Assembly (NCBI RefSeq): GCF_029846635.1
Contig: NZ_JARVTG010000001.1
Location: forward strand, 124,001-188,000
Reading direction: 5' to 3'
Length of the DNA: 64,000 bases
Origin: Pokkaliibacter sp. MBI-7
GTDB lineage: Bacteria; Pseudomonadota; Gammaproteobacteria; Pseudomonadales; Balneatricaceae
A model generated the notes under the pieces. That model did not search any database and was not told where the DNA came from. It worked only from the letters and a program-made list of their open reading frames with translations. Both the position numbers and the translations under genes were made by a program. Positions 17,409 through 25,818 of the stretch are shown here, piece by piece (the first letter of the stretch is position 1; each line of letters begins with the position of its first letter).

Positions 17409-18113
17409 TCACACCGAACGGGTAATACCGCCATCCACCCGCAGATTCTGGCCGGTGATATACCCTGCCCCTTCCGATGCCAGAAAGCTGATCACCTTGG
17501 CAATCTCTTCAGTCTTGCCGTAACGCTGCATGGGAATACGCCCCCGGAACTCCTCCTTCTCCGGCAGGCTGTCTATAAAGCCCGGCAGCACGTTATTCAT
17601 ACGCACGTTATGCTCGGCATACTGATCAGCAAACAGCTTGGTAAAGGCAGCAAGGCCAGAACGGAACACACCGGAAGTGGGAAACACAGGATCAGGCTCG
17701 AAGGCGGCAAAGGTGGAGATATTAATAATCACCCCGGATTTCTGCTGCACCATAATCGGTGTCACCAGCCGGGTCGGGCGAATCGCGCAGAGCAGATAGA
17801 CCTCCATCCCGCGATGCCAGTCTTCATCAGTCAGCTCCAGCACCGGTGCGCGCGGGCCATGGCCTGCACTGTTGACCAGTACATCGATGCGCCCCCAGGC
17901 CGTCATCACCTCATCCACCAGCCGCTGCAGATCCTCGTTACTCTGGTTGGAGCCGGTAACACCGATCCCACCCAGCTCTTTAGCCAGTGCTTCGCCCTTA
18001 CCGGACGAAGACAGAATGGCGACGCGATACCCTTCTGCTGCCAGCTGACGCGCGGCACCGGCGCCCATTCCACTGCCACCTGCTGTGACGATAGCTACTT
18101 TCTGCTCTGACAT
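17409..18113 (-). CDS. SDR-family oxidoreductase, atypical active site
   Basis: A 234-residue Rossmann-fold short-chain dehydrogenase-like protein. The cofactor glycine motif is TAGGSGMGAG (about 10-19), NSAG is present near 86-89, and the C-terminus ends with the usual VDGG motif. The catalytic serine strand is recognisable (INISTFAAF), but the YxxxK motif is replaced by SGVFR (PTSGVFRSGLAAF). It therefore either uses other residues or has a non-redox role. This variant is known in some SDR subgroups, so it is not sequence damage. It diverges from a LysR regulator, with 124 bases between the two starts, and is probably that regulator's target. The substrate is unknown. Confidence 0.8.
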   Translation of the reverse strand: MSEQKVAIVTAGGSGMGAGAARQLAAEGYRVAILSSSGKGEALAKELGGIGVTGSNQSNEDLQRLVDEVMTAWGRIDVLVNSAGHGPRAPVLELTDEDWHRGMEVYLLCAIRPTRLVTPIMVQQKSGVIINISTFAAFEPDPVFPTSGVFRSGLAAFTKLFADQYAEHNVRMNNVLPGFIDSLPEKEEFRGRIPMQRYGKTEEIAKVISFLASEGAGYITGQNLRVDGGITRSV

Positions 18114-18237
18114 GACCGTGCTCCATTTAAGTTGATGAACTATATAGAATCAGCACTGGGCGCCAGCCACCAGTCACAAATTCAGCCATGAGGCAGTAGA
18201 ATTTCTACCGCCTTCAGATCACAGCAGGGAGCGCCGC

Positions 18238-19164
18238 ATGAAAAAATGGGGTACGCGGCAGGGGCCACTGCCAACACTGAATTATCTGATCGCGCTGGAA
18301 GCCACCGCGCGGCTGGGCAGCTTTCGTGCGGCCGCGGAAGAAATGCACCTGACGCAAGGCGCAGTCGCCCAGCAGATACGGGCACTGGAAGCAGAGCTGG
18401 GATGCCAGCTGTTTGACCGGCTGCCGCGCGGGCTGGAACCCAATACCATCGGCAGGGAATACGTCCACCGGCTGCGGCTGGCCCTTGGCATCGTGGAGGA
18501 AGCCACCCGCGAAGTGCTGGCGCAGGATAGCCCGCGAGATCCTAAGCAGCTGCTGCTCAGCACCACGCCTGCCTTCGCCAGCCGCTGGCTGATTCCGCGT
18601 ATGTCACGGCTGGCGCAGAGCCATCCGGCGCTCGCCATTATGATTGATGCCTCCGACATCAGCCGCCCGCTGCAAGGCAAAGGCCGGGTTGATATGGCTA
18701 TTCGCTGGGGCAAGCCCCCCTTTGCCGAAGGCCATGCGCGCTTTCTGCTGCCGGGACGGGCAACACCGGTCTGCTCACCGCACTTCCCCCATCATCAGCA
18801 ATGGCAAACACCGGCTGATCTGGCGCAGGTGCCGCTGATTTCTGACAGCCATCACAACTGGCAACGCTGGTTTGCCGCCTATGGCGACCCCGGCACACGT
18901 ATCAACGGCCCGGCCTTTTCCCTTACCAATCTGGCACTGGAAGCCGCCGAACAGGGGCTGGGCGTGGCGCTGGTGCCACAACTGTTTGCCGATGCGGCTG
19001 TACGTAACGGCAGCCTGGTGCGGGTGCTGGGAGATCAGTATCAGCTCGATACCGAGGCGGGGTTTTACATTTTGACCGGTGAGCCGATCAGCGAAGGGTC
19101 TGCAGCCAGCCAGTTCGTTGACTGGCTGCAAACAGAGGCAAAGCTGGGAGGGGTTACTTATTGA
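18238..19164 (+). CDS. LysR-family transcriptional regulator (GcvA-like)
   Basis: A 308-residue LysR regulator. The N-terminal winged HTH is clear (LIALEATARLGSFRAAAEEMHLTQGAVAQQIRALEAELGCQLF is interpreted as the recognition region, residues about 12-55). A periplasmic-binding-like effector domain occupies about 95-300. The PLPTLNYL opening and LPRGLEP wing resemble the GcvA/AmpR subgroup. It is divergent from the SDR gene and most likely regulates it and itself from the 124-bp intergenic region. Its 3' end overlaps the convergent DUF6515-like gene by 11 bases. The effector is unknown. Confidence 0.88.
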   Translation: MKKWGTRQGPLPTLNYLIALEATARLGSFRAAAEEMHLTQGAVAQQIRALEAELGCQLFDRLPRGLEPNTIGREYVHRLRLALGIVEEATREVLAQDSPRDPKQLLLSTTPAFASRWLIPRMSRLAQSHPALAIMIDASDISRPLQGKGRVDMAIRWGKPPFAEGHARFLLPGRATPVCSPHFPHHQQWQTPADLAQVPLISDSHHNWQRWFAAYGDPGTRINGPAFSLTNLALEAAEQGLGVALVPQLFADAAVRNGSLVRVLGDQYQLDTEAGFYILTGEPISEGSAASQFVDWLQTEAKLGGVTY

Positions 19165-19576
19165 CTCTCACATACACCGACTGGCCATGACGCTGAGTCG
19201 GCAGATACAGCCGGCCCTGCTTCTCGAAATACTGCACACCATTGATCATGACCGCCACCGCACCGGGCGGCAGTGTGGTCAGCACTTCACCGAACTCGCC
19301 CTGATCCCGCATCATCGGCTCACGCGGGCGCTGGGGCTCATCAACCACCACGTAAATAGTGCGCACCGGGTCATAGAGATACCAGTTCACACTGTCATGG
19401 AAGTAGACATGATGGTTGATCTCGTGGCGCTCCATGCGGCTGATATCCAGACGCTTGTAGACATGCCCCACCGGCGGCTGATCCATGGGAGGGCGGCCCA
19501 TTGGCTCCGCCGACACAGTGGCTGACGCAGCCAGCACACTGGCTGCCAGACACAGGGGAATTATCGCTTTTTTCAT
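19154..19576 (-). CDS. secreted DUF6515-like protein
   Basis: A 140-residue exported protein of unknown function. A Sec signal peptide covers residues 1-23 (MKKAIIPLCLAASVLAAS, cleavage near VSA-EP). A Pro/Met-rich linker follows, and then a β-rich domain with tyrosine-rich strands (WYLYDPVRTIYVVV, LPPGAVAVMINGVQYFEKQGRLYLP) resembling the DUF6515 envelope family. The start at 19576 is chosen because it exposes the signal peptide. An upstream in-frame start would bury it. It overlaps the end of the LysR gene on the other strand. Confidence 0.65.
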   Translation of the reverse strand: MKKAIIPLCLAASVLAASATVSAEPMGRPPMDQPPVGHVYKRLDISRMERHEINHHVYFHDSVNWYLYDPVRTIYVVVDEPQRPREPMMRDQGEFGEVLTTLPPGAVAVMINGVQYFEKQGRLYLPTQRHGQSVYVRVNK

Positions 19577-19755
19577 ATCCGAATCCCTTTGCAGACGAGT
19601 GCCCATACACCCTCTAACGTCCATAAAACTAGGGCTTTTACCGCCAAATACCAATCAGAGGTGTGGTACAGGGTGTTACCCGACTGTCACCGCTGATAGC
19701 AAGGCCTGCTGCCGCGTGCACAGTTGCACCGCGGAGCAGGCATAACTGCTGCAAA

Positions 19756-20433
19756 TCATTGCGTCACAGGGCTGGCACCGCTGCTGTCACCCTTGTTATC
19801 CGCTGCTTTACCAGCACCGCTGGCCATCAGCGCAGGGTTCGCAGCGGGCTTTGCGGCAGGAGGAGGTGTTTGTGAATCATCGGAGGGTGCGGCAGCGGTG
19901 GCGGGTTTATCGCCCTGCTCGGCCTGATCAACGGTACGACGGATAATCTGCGGCACAAAGCGCTCACTGAACCCGGACACAAATGACCAGAACAGCAGCT
20001 TGGCGATCTCGCGGCCAGAAGACGGGTAACTGTGCTGTATCCAGTTCATAAAGCCCGGAGCATCGGCCACGGGCGGATCAGGATAATGAGGGAACATATC
20101 ACCCTGCACGATCTGGCCGACAAACATCAGCATCAGAATCAGCGCGAAAATACCGCCGTTAATGGGAATCAGGGTGATCGACACCCAAGACGACGACAAC
20201 ACCTTCATTTCATCCAGTGTGATTTTCGGCAAACGCTGCTGAATACTGACAAAGCCTCCCAGCAGCCCGCACATAAACACCATGATCACCAGAAAGGATT
20301 TGTCCTGCTTGACCGCCGTATCGATAAAGAAATATAGCGTCACCCCAAGGAAAAACAGCGTCGCCATGGTGAAGATAACCAGCCGCTTGGTCAGGCTCTG
20401 CATGTAGGCCTGCCGTTCCATTGCTTCATTCAT
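19756..20433 (-). CDS. inner-membrane protein of unknown function
   Basis: A 225-residue protein with three or four predicted membrane helices: about 17-37 (RLVIFTMATLFFLGVTLYFF), 45-62, 83-105 (ISLIPINGGIFALILMLMF is approximate) and a weaker one near 145-160. The C-terminal 55 residues are a soluble Ala/Pro/Asp-rich tail (TAAAPSDDSQTPPPAAKP). I do not recognise a family with confidence. It stands alone between two intergenic gaps and is the last gene of normal GC before the AT-rich segment. Confidence 0.6.
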   Translation of the reverse strand: MNEAMERQAYMQSLTKRLVIFTMATLFFLGVTLYFFIDTAVKQDKSFLVIMVFMCGLLGGFVSIQQRLPKITLDEMKVLSSSWVSITLIPINGGIFALILMLMFVGQIVQGDMFPHYPDPPVADAPGFMNWIQHSYPSSGREIAKLLFWSFVSGFSERFVPQIIRRTVDQAEQGDKPATAAAPSDDSQTPPPAAKPAANPALMASGAGKAADNKGDSSGASPVTQ

Positions 20434-20594
20434 TGTGCGCCCTCTTCTGTATCAGCCTGCGTCGGGTTACACCCCCAAAGTTCAAGGATGGTACAGAACA
20501 GCCGATTGCGCTAACGGCATTACACAATAAATAGTCAGGATATACGGGAGAGAATAGTCAGCGTGGTGAGTAACGGTTATATAGTCCCTCAGGT

Positions 20595-20930
20595 TTATAT
20601 AGAGATAAACAGTGAAGGGGCATAAGCAGACCCATACAGCGCAATAGTGCCAATCATCCCAAGCACTACCATAAGAACACGATGGCGCTGCTTTCTGACC
20701 CGAAAAACAGAGAGCGCAAATAACAGACAAACCACAGGCAATATCCACCACCATGCAATGGTGTCAAATACCCACAGCGAATAGCCTGACTGGCTGACAC
20801 CAAAACCACGCCACACGCTATCCAAGCCAGTAGCCAAACCATGCTGAACGGCATAAATAAAATAACCCTGAACCAGTGCCAGAAGAAAAAGCGTCAGGGC
20901 GATAAATAGTGATATCAATTTGAACTTCAT
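20595..20930 (-). CDS. small membrane protein, unknown
   Basis: A 111-residue hydrophobic protein with about three membrane helices (FKLISLFIALTLFLLALVQG at the start, a middle one near WWWILPVVCLLFALSVF, and a last one near VLMVVLGMIGTIALYG). It has no recognised domain. It begins the AT-rich segment that runs to 24.9 kb, and nothing links it to its neighbours by spacing. Confidence 0.5.
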   Translation of the reverse strand: MKFKLISLFIALTLFLLALVQGYFIYAVQHGLATGLDSVWRGFGVSQSGYSLWVFDTIAWWWILPVVCLLFALSVFRVRKQRHRVLMVVLGMIGTIALYGSAYAPSLFISI

Positions 20931-21129
20931 GATCAGATACCAGAGAGATTGCCCTTCCCGTATTTATTTGTCTTGTTAATACCTTCCAACACAATATTGC
21001 ATTGACCTTCAGCCGTCTTTCTTAAAAAGCACATTAAAAAACCATTTCCTTTAAACCCTTCATTATCCCGGGTATCTTTTACTGCTTTTCAGATTAAGTA
21101 ATCTTGAACCTGAAAATATAATTTTCCAC

Positions 21130-21432
21130 TTAATCCGCTTTATCACAACGGTATTCTGAGTAACGGTCATCATCCCAGCATTCAATACGTATGGTGCCAA
21201 ACTCTTTACCGGAATTTAGCTCTCTGGAAATAACCACACGCTCAACCTGCAGAAGATCACTGAGCGCACTGGCCAAATCGTTATAACCAGAAAGAGTTAT
21301 ACTCTGCTCAGAACCCTGTTTAGAAACATTCAGCCAGACTTGTAACAGTCCCTGCTCCTGAGCACGACTGACACTCAGATCTTTTATATATTCAGGTCTT
21401 AAAAATTCGAGCAACACTTTATATTCAGACAC
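21130..21432 (-). CDS. 100-residue hypothetical protein
   Basis: A short soluble protein with mixed α/β character and no family I recognise. It has an even distribution of charged residues and an acidic C-terminus (WDDDRYSEYRCDKAD). The codon pattern and lack of overlapping alternatives make it plausible. It lies in AT-rich DNA with about 200 bases free on either side. Confidence 0.45.
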   Translation of the reverse strand: MSEYKVLLEFLRPEYIKDLSVSRAQEQGLLQVWLNVSKQGSEQSITLSGYNDLASALSDLLQVERVVISRELNSGKEFGTIRIECWDDDRYSEYRCDKAD

Positions 21433-21680
21433 AGCATAACCCCGAAGTTATCATTGAATAAAAGCCCACAAAAGCAAAGCAAGCAGAAATACCAAACCCA
21501 TTAATACCATCTAACAATGGCACTATGACCCGCTCATATACAGATTGTTATTTTTTACCTATATAGCTTTCAATATTTTTAAACCAGCTTTAAATTACCC
21601 CTTAATTATCCCCCTCTATCAATCTAGAAAGGTCAGTTAAAGAGCTAGCCGCTTAAATCTTGCAAAACAATACTACAATA

Positions 21681-22100
21681 CTAATAGCAAGAGAATTCCG
21701 CACCATTTAAATTGATACCTGCACTCAGGCTCGGATACCATACCACATCAATTTCCAGTGTTGATGCAGGGGCTATTTCCTGACCACCGTCAAAATCGAG
21801 CGCATAAGATTCGACACCCTTAACATAACTTCTGACTGCTGGTGAACCATTAAACTTTGCCTCAAGCATTTTTGTAGAAAATTTCTGAGGTGTGTCACCA
21901 GCGTTGGTTACCTTTAATTTACCTGCAACGATAGTCTTATCATTACTAAAGCTAAAATTTTCAGAGAAGGAAAAGGTTCGTGTTTTTTCTTCTGAAAAAA
22001 CATTGACGGATATGTGATTCGAACAGCTTATGCTTTGCTCAAAGGCTTCTGCATGCACACTCAGCAAACTCGCCAAAATAAAGATATGTATTTTATTCAT
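21681..22100 (-). CDS. small secreted β-rich protein
   Basis: A 139-residue predicted periplasmic protein that starts with a signal peptide (MNKIHIFILASLLSVHAEA, cleavage after AEA). The mature part is β-rich with two cysteines (near SISCSNH and at EFSCY), which may form a disulphide. The frame continues upstream without a stop into a KAP-NTPase fragment. The two parts have unrelated character, so I place the start at the internal ATG, with AAGGG just before it. The unusual closeness of that site to the ATG makes the exact start uncertain. The function is unknown. Confidence 0.5.
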   Translation of the reverse strand: MNKIHIFILASLLSVHAEAFEQSISCSNHISVNVFSEEKTRTFSFSENFSFSNDKTIVAGKLKVTNAGDTPQKFSTKMLEAKFNGSPAVRSYVKGVESYALDFDGGQEIAPASTLEIDVVWYPSLSAGINLNGAEFSCY

Positions 22101-22433
22101 TCCCTTACCGGTTTTGCGGCCAACCGATTTTGATATCTCCTGGAAAAATGAAGCGGTTATTTTATCTTGGGCGGCCCACTCCCATGGAGAAAACTCTATG
22201 ACATCCGGTTTGTCTTCGGAAATTTCCTCCAGTCGAGATAGAGCCATATTTTTAATGGAAGACTTCCCTGAAACCCAATCGCCATGCAAGGCAACAACCA
22301 GACTATCTTTTCCATGCCAACTAGCCATAGCATTTGCCAAGTCAGTGGAAAATCCTGACCGACCAAACAAATCTTCTTCTATTCTTGTTATCTGTCTATT
22401 AGAAGCAAATCCGTGTAAATCTTTTGGTTCCAT
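22101..22433 (-). pseudogene. truncated KAP-family P-loop NTPase
   Basis: From the ATG at 22433, about 110 residues match the N-terminus of a KAP-type NTPase. The segment RIEEDLFGRSGFSTDLANAM precedes a Walker A motif, GDWVSGKSS, and then FSPWEW, all characteristic of KAP proteins. Full KAP proteins are 500 residues or more. Here the homology stops after SVGRK and the frame runs straight into the secreted protein's signal peptide. A deletion has therefore fused the stump to the next gene. It lies 82 bases downstream of the OLD-family gene on the same strand. It is probably a dead partner or remnant of a defence cassette. Confidence 0.65.
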
Positions 22434-22515
22434 ATTAAATCTCTGGCGGGAATCTAACGCCTTGCTCACCGGAAAATTGGGAGCGCAGCGAGTAATTTCC
22501 GTGTGAAGCAACTTG

Positions 22516-24390
22516 TTATGCATTGCTACGCAAGACACGCTCAATGATTTTAACAACGTCACCGTTTTTATCTATTGTTACAGGAAAGCCTTTAACATTA
22601 AGAATTTTACTTTCTATGTCTATCGTTAATTTTCCACCATCAACAGAACATTTAAATATATTGGCGCGTTCCCCAAGAATATTTTTAGCCAATATGTTTA
22701 TATCTTGGGTAGTTGTCTTTTCATTTGCGCTTAATCTGGCAGAAGCTGGTGCTGCAATGGACAGAAGTATATCCCTTAGTGATTCAGCCTCATCAATCCG
22801 TTTTCCGCCAGATGCGTGTTCAATACAGCGGACTACATCAACCAGGTTTTCTCTAATTTCTGTGATTGAACTCTGATCTAAGTACTCAATTTCATCGACG
22901 GCAGCAGTGGGCTTTCCTTCTGACGTATAAATATCAGAAGCTTGATAATATGATTCAATCGCCCCCTTCCTTAGAATAAAACACCCAGATTCTTCTAGTA
23001 AACGCAATACAACTTCTAGCCGATCTTTCATGGAAGACCATTTATCGGCATTGGTTAAACCTTTCAAATCCGAGCCAGCCAAACTCATTAGCGTGCAAAA
23101 AGCAGATCTTCTTTTAACTTTCTCATCAACTGGCTCTTCGGCGTTAACGTAGTAAGGATGCCTTTCAGCCAGTTTAGATATATCTCCCCAATTAGGACCT
23201 ACTAATGAACAAAAATCGCTATATGTTGAAGATGCGAGCTTTATAGCTGATTGCGCTCCAAGTTTCGAAGCACTTGCATCTGCAACAGGGGAATTGGCTA
23301 AAAAGCATTGAACTAGGTCCATGTCATCTGCAAATGCGTCAGCATCTGCGAGAACTACTGGATTCTTCCCAATTAGCCTCATGAACTTTACTACAACTGG
23401 CATTTGACCTTTGCCAATTACCGGTAGCAATTGAGAGCCTGCAGCTTCAAGATGAAGCTCAAGTTTGTTGGAAATGAACGACGCAATCATTACATCACTT
23501 GGCCCTTCTACTAAGAGCGGCCTTCGGCAAAACAATGATAGCTTATGCTCTTGTCCAAGCCGGGCAATCAAAGCTTGGAGCTTTTTATTTTTCAATTGTT
23601 CATTGCTGGGACTGAGCTGGACAGGAGGTTTATCTAAATCATGGCAGAATATTAGTGATGTCAAGTCACTAGGCTTGGTGATTCGGAGCATTTCTGTCGA
23701 ATGCGTAGCCATAATCACTATTTTTTTATATCCACCTTCAGAAGGGTGGCCCGCTGCAGTAGTAATTTCATTCAATAAGAATGACTGCAGCTGAGGGTGG
23801 AGCGAGACTTCAGGCTCATCAATTAGTAATACACCTACTTCATCATCATATAAGGCAGCCAGAATACCGACGAGATGAAGTAACCCTGATGCTTCTCGTC
23901 CAGACGAGTAAGGTTTAGATGTGGTATCCAATCTTGCAAAAACCACCTTTAAATTTCCAGCATCCCATTCGATGATCAAATCTCGTTTGAATAGTTTTCT
24001 TAATCGTTCTTGCACCTTGATTAATATATCTGCGCGCTCAGAAAGAGTTTGGAAGTCACCATTCAGCGTTTCCATTTGATGCCTTCGGTTTGTGTCCCTT
24101 TTTGACCCAAAGCTTGCTTCTTCATATCTTAGACTATTTCCGCGCTGACCATCGTAATCTGAGCGGTATTGCTCAATAAGGCCCATTCTTCCAGCAGACA
24201 GAAAGCGAACTTTTTTCCTGTTTGCTATAGAGACTAGTGGCTGTTTTAAACCTCTCAGAAGGTGAGTTTTACCTCCGCCATTTGGGCCAATGAGTACGGT
24301 CAGCCCCCCTTGAATCTCAATATCTCTAGAATAGTTACCATTATGGCTATTTATATTTGCTTTAATGCTTATTGGAAAATTCAAGATCAT
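22516..24390 (-). CDS. OLD-family ATPase with TOPRIM nuclease domain
   Basis: A 624-residue ABC-type ATPase/endonuclease. The N-terminal ATPase has Walker A GPNGGGKT (35-42), a signature-like SSGREASGL (162-170), Walker B LLIDEPE (188-194) and the switch His230 (ATHS). The TOPRIM half has VEGPSD with Glu295 and the acidic cluster ADADAFADD at 348-356, the metal-binding pattern of OLD nucleases. Proteins of this group act in phage defence, alone or with a helicase or reverse transcriptase. None of those partners is present here. The gene is AT-rich relative to its neighbours, which suggests acquisition. A KAP stump follows. Specific defence type is not assignable. Confidence 0.8.
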   Translation of the reverse strand: MILNFPISIKANINSHNGNYSRDIEIQGGLTVLIGPNGGGKTHLLRGLKQPLVSIANRKKVRFLSAGRMGLIEQYRSDYDGQRGNSLRYEEASFGSKRDTNRRHQMETLNGDFQTLSERADILIKVQERLRKLFKRDLIIEWDAGNLKVVFARLDTTSKPYSSGREASGLLHLVGILAALYDDEVGVLLIDEPEVSLHPQLQSFLLNEITTAAGHPSEGGYKKIVIMATHSTEMLRITKPSDLTSLIFCHDLDKPPVQLSPSNEQLKNKKLQALIARLGQEHKLSLFCRRPLLVEGPSDVMIASFISNKLELHLEAAGSQLLPVIGKGQMPVVVKFMRLIGKNPVVLADADAFADDMDLVQCFLANSPVADASASKLGAQSAIKLASSTYSDFCSLVGPNWGDISKLAERHPYYVNAEEPVDEKVKRRSAFCTLMSLAGSDLKGLTNADKWSSMKDRLEVVLRLLEESGCFILRKGAIESYYQASDIYTSEGKPTAAVDEIEYLDQSSITEIRENLVDVVRCIEHASGGKRIDEAESLRDILLSIAAPASARLSANEKTTTQDINILAKNILGERANIFKCSVDGGKLTIDIESKILNVKGFPVTIDKNGDVVKIIERVLRSNA

Positions 24391-24978
24391 TCCTTCGAGT
24401 TAGTATCTGCAAAATGCTGGTGTAACATCAAATTCATAACAGCGTGTTAATGAGGTCTTCGACCTCATAACAATTATTAAAACGTATACCTTTTAGTAAA
24501 TCTTATCTAAAAAAACAGTCACATAAGATTTTGATTTTAAGAGAAAAATAAATTAGCCAACACTTAGGCGAGTCACTAAAAAGGTAGTTTTATCAACGAC
24601 AGACCATACAAAAAGTATACCTTCTTCCAGATTTTTCAAGGATGGGGTATTCGATATGGTGAAGTCTCTCTTTCTCACATCTGTCCACGACTACAGGATG
24701 GTATATCAATCCGGTAGGCGAACCATTGCTTCCTCTCTGCACTGTAAAGAAGTTTTATAACGTCTTAGGTAAATACAACCTTATATAAAAGACGTCAATT
24801 CAAACTTTAGAATAAGAAGGGATATACGAGAAAAAAGCAGCCATAGAACCGTGCCGCTATGAGATATGTGACATTTTAAAGATAAATAAAACAACGCTTA
24901 TTCGTTGTGGCACTGCCATACAAGGAGAGCGTCAGGAGCTAACTATTTAGCTCCCAACTGATTGAAAACAATACGCTT
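24391..24978. other. AT-rich intergenic region, 588 bp
   Basis: This stretch separates the OLD-family gene from the valine operon. It must contain the promoter of the former near 24400. It is AT-rich with scattered stops in all frames. I see no RNA gene, hairpin or coding stretch. A GTATACCTT motif occurs twice (about 24485 and 24617) without further structure. Confidence 0.45.
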
Positions 24979-25743
24979 TTATACCCTTACCCCACCATCA
25001 ACCTCCATTATCCGGCCGGTAAAGTAATCATTCTCAATGATATACAGCGCGGTATTGGCGATTTCCTCCTGTTCGCCTAACCGACCCAGCGGCGTGGCCT
25101 GCTTCAGGCGGTCGATGGCTTCGGGCTTCATTTGTGCCGTCATATCGGTGGCGATCACGCCGGGGGCGATGCCACCGACACGAATGTTGTGACGCGACAG
25201 CTCTTTGGCCCAGGTCACCACCATGGTGGCCACCGCGGCCTTGGAGGCAGAGTAGTTGCTCTGGCCCATATTGCCGCCGCGGGAGACCGAAGACATATTG
25301 ATGATCACCCCGCCTTCGCCCTGCTCCGCCATCATGGCGGCAGCTTCACGGCCACAGAGGAAGGTGCCGGTCACGTTGACGCTGATCACGCTGGCGAACT
25401 GCTCCAGCGACATCTTGGCCTGCAGCTGGCCGTCTTTCACTTTGACCAGCATGCCGTCACGCATAATGCCCGCATTGTTGATCAGCACATGAACGCCGCC
25501 CTGCTGCTGGCGAATGGCGGCGAAGGTCGCTTCAACCTCGGCCTCATCGGTGATATTGCACACATAGGTGCAGGCCTGCGGCGAGCCAGCTTTGGCACAC
25601 AGGCCGGCACTTTCCTGCAGGCGCTCCGGGTTCACATCCATCAGCGCCAGCCTGGCACCTTTTTTAGCCAGGCTGATGGCCATAGCACGACCAAGGCCCT
25701 GAGCACCGCCGGTAATGACGCAGACTTTATTGGTTACTTCCAT
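24979..25743 (-). CDS. SDR-family 3-hydroxyacyl-CoA dehydrogenase-like protein
   Basis: A 254-residue classical short-chain dehydrogenase. The NAD(P) motif is TGGAQGLGRA (about 11-20), NNAG is near 88-91, the catalytic serine is in INMSS, and YxxxK is YSASK. All canonical residues are present. It is the last gene of the valine-degradation operon, 75 bases after prpE. SDRs of this kind in valine clusters may oxidise a hydroxyacyl intermediate or a stray stereoisomer. FabG/PhaB-like acetoacetyl-CoA reductase activity cannot be excluded. Confidence 0.78.
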   Translation of the reverse strand: MEVTNKVCVITGGAQGLGRAMAISLAKKGARLALMDVNPERLQESAGLCAKAGSPQACTYVCNITDEAEVEATFAAIRQQQGGVHVLINNAGIMRDGMLVKVKDGQLQAKMSLEQFASVISVNVTGTFLCGREAAAMMAEQGEGGVIINMSSVSRGGNMGQSNYSASKAAVATMVVTWAKELSRHNIRVGGIAPGVIATDMTAQMKPEAIDRLKQATPLGRLGEQEEIANTALYIIENDYFTGRIMEVDGGVRV

Positions 25744-25818
25744 CGCTTGTTGCTCTTGTTGCTTATCGGTTGTCTGTGGCCTGCCCCCTGCCTCTGTCCG
25801 GCACGGCGCAGGCGCGTG

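Noticed and set aside
17208..18110. Plus-strand frame opposite the SDR gene
   Set aside because: Its beginning is tandem repeat and the rest is antisense to a clear SDR protein.
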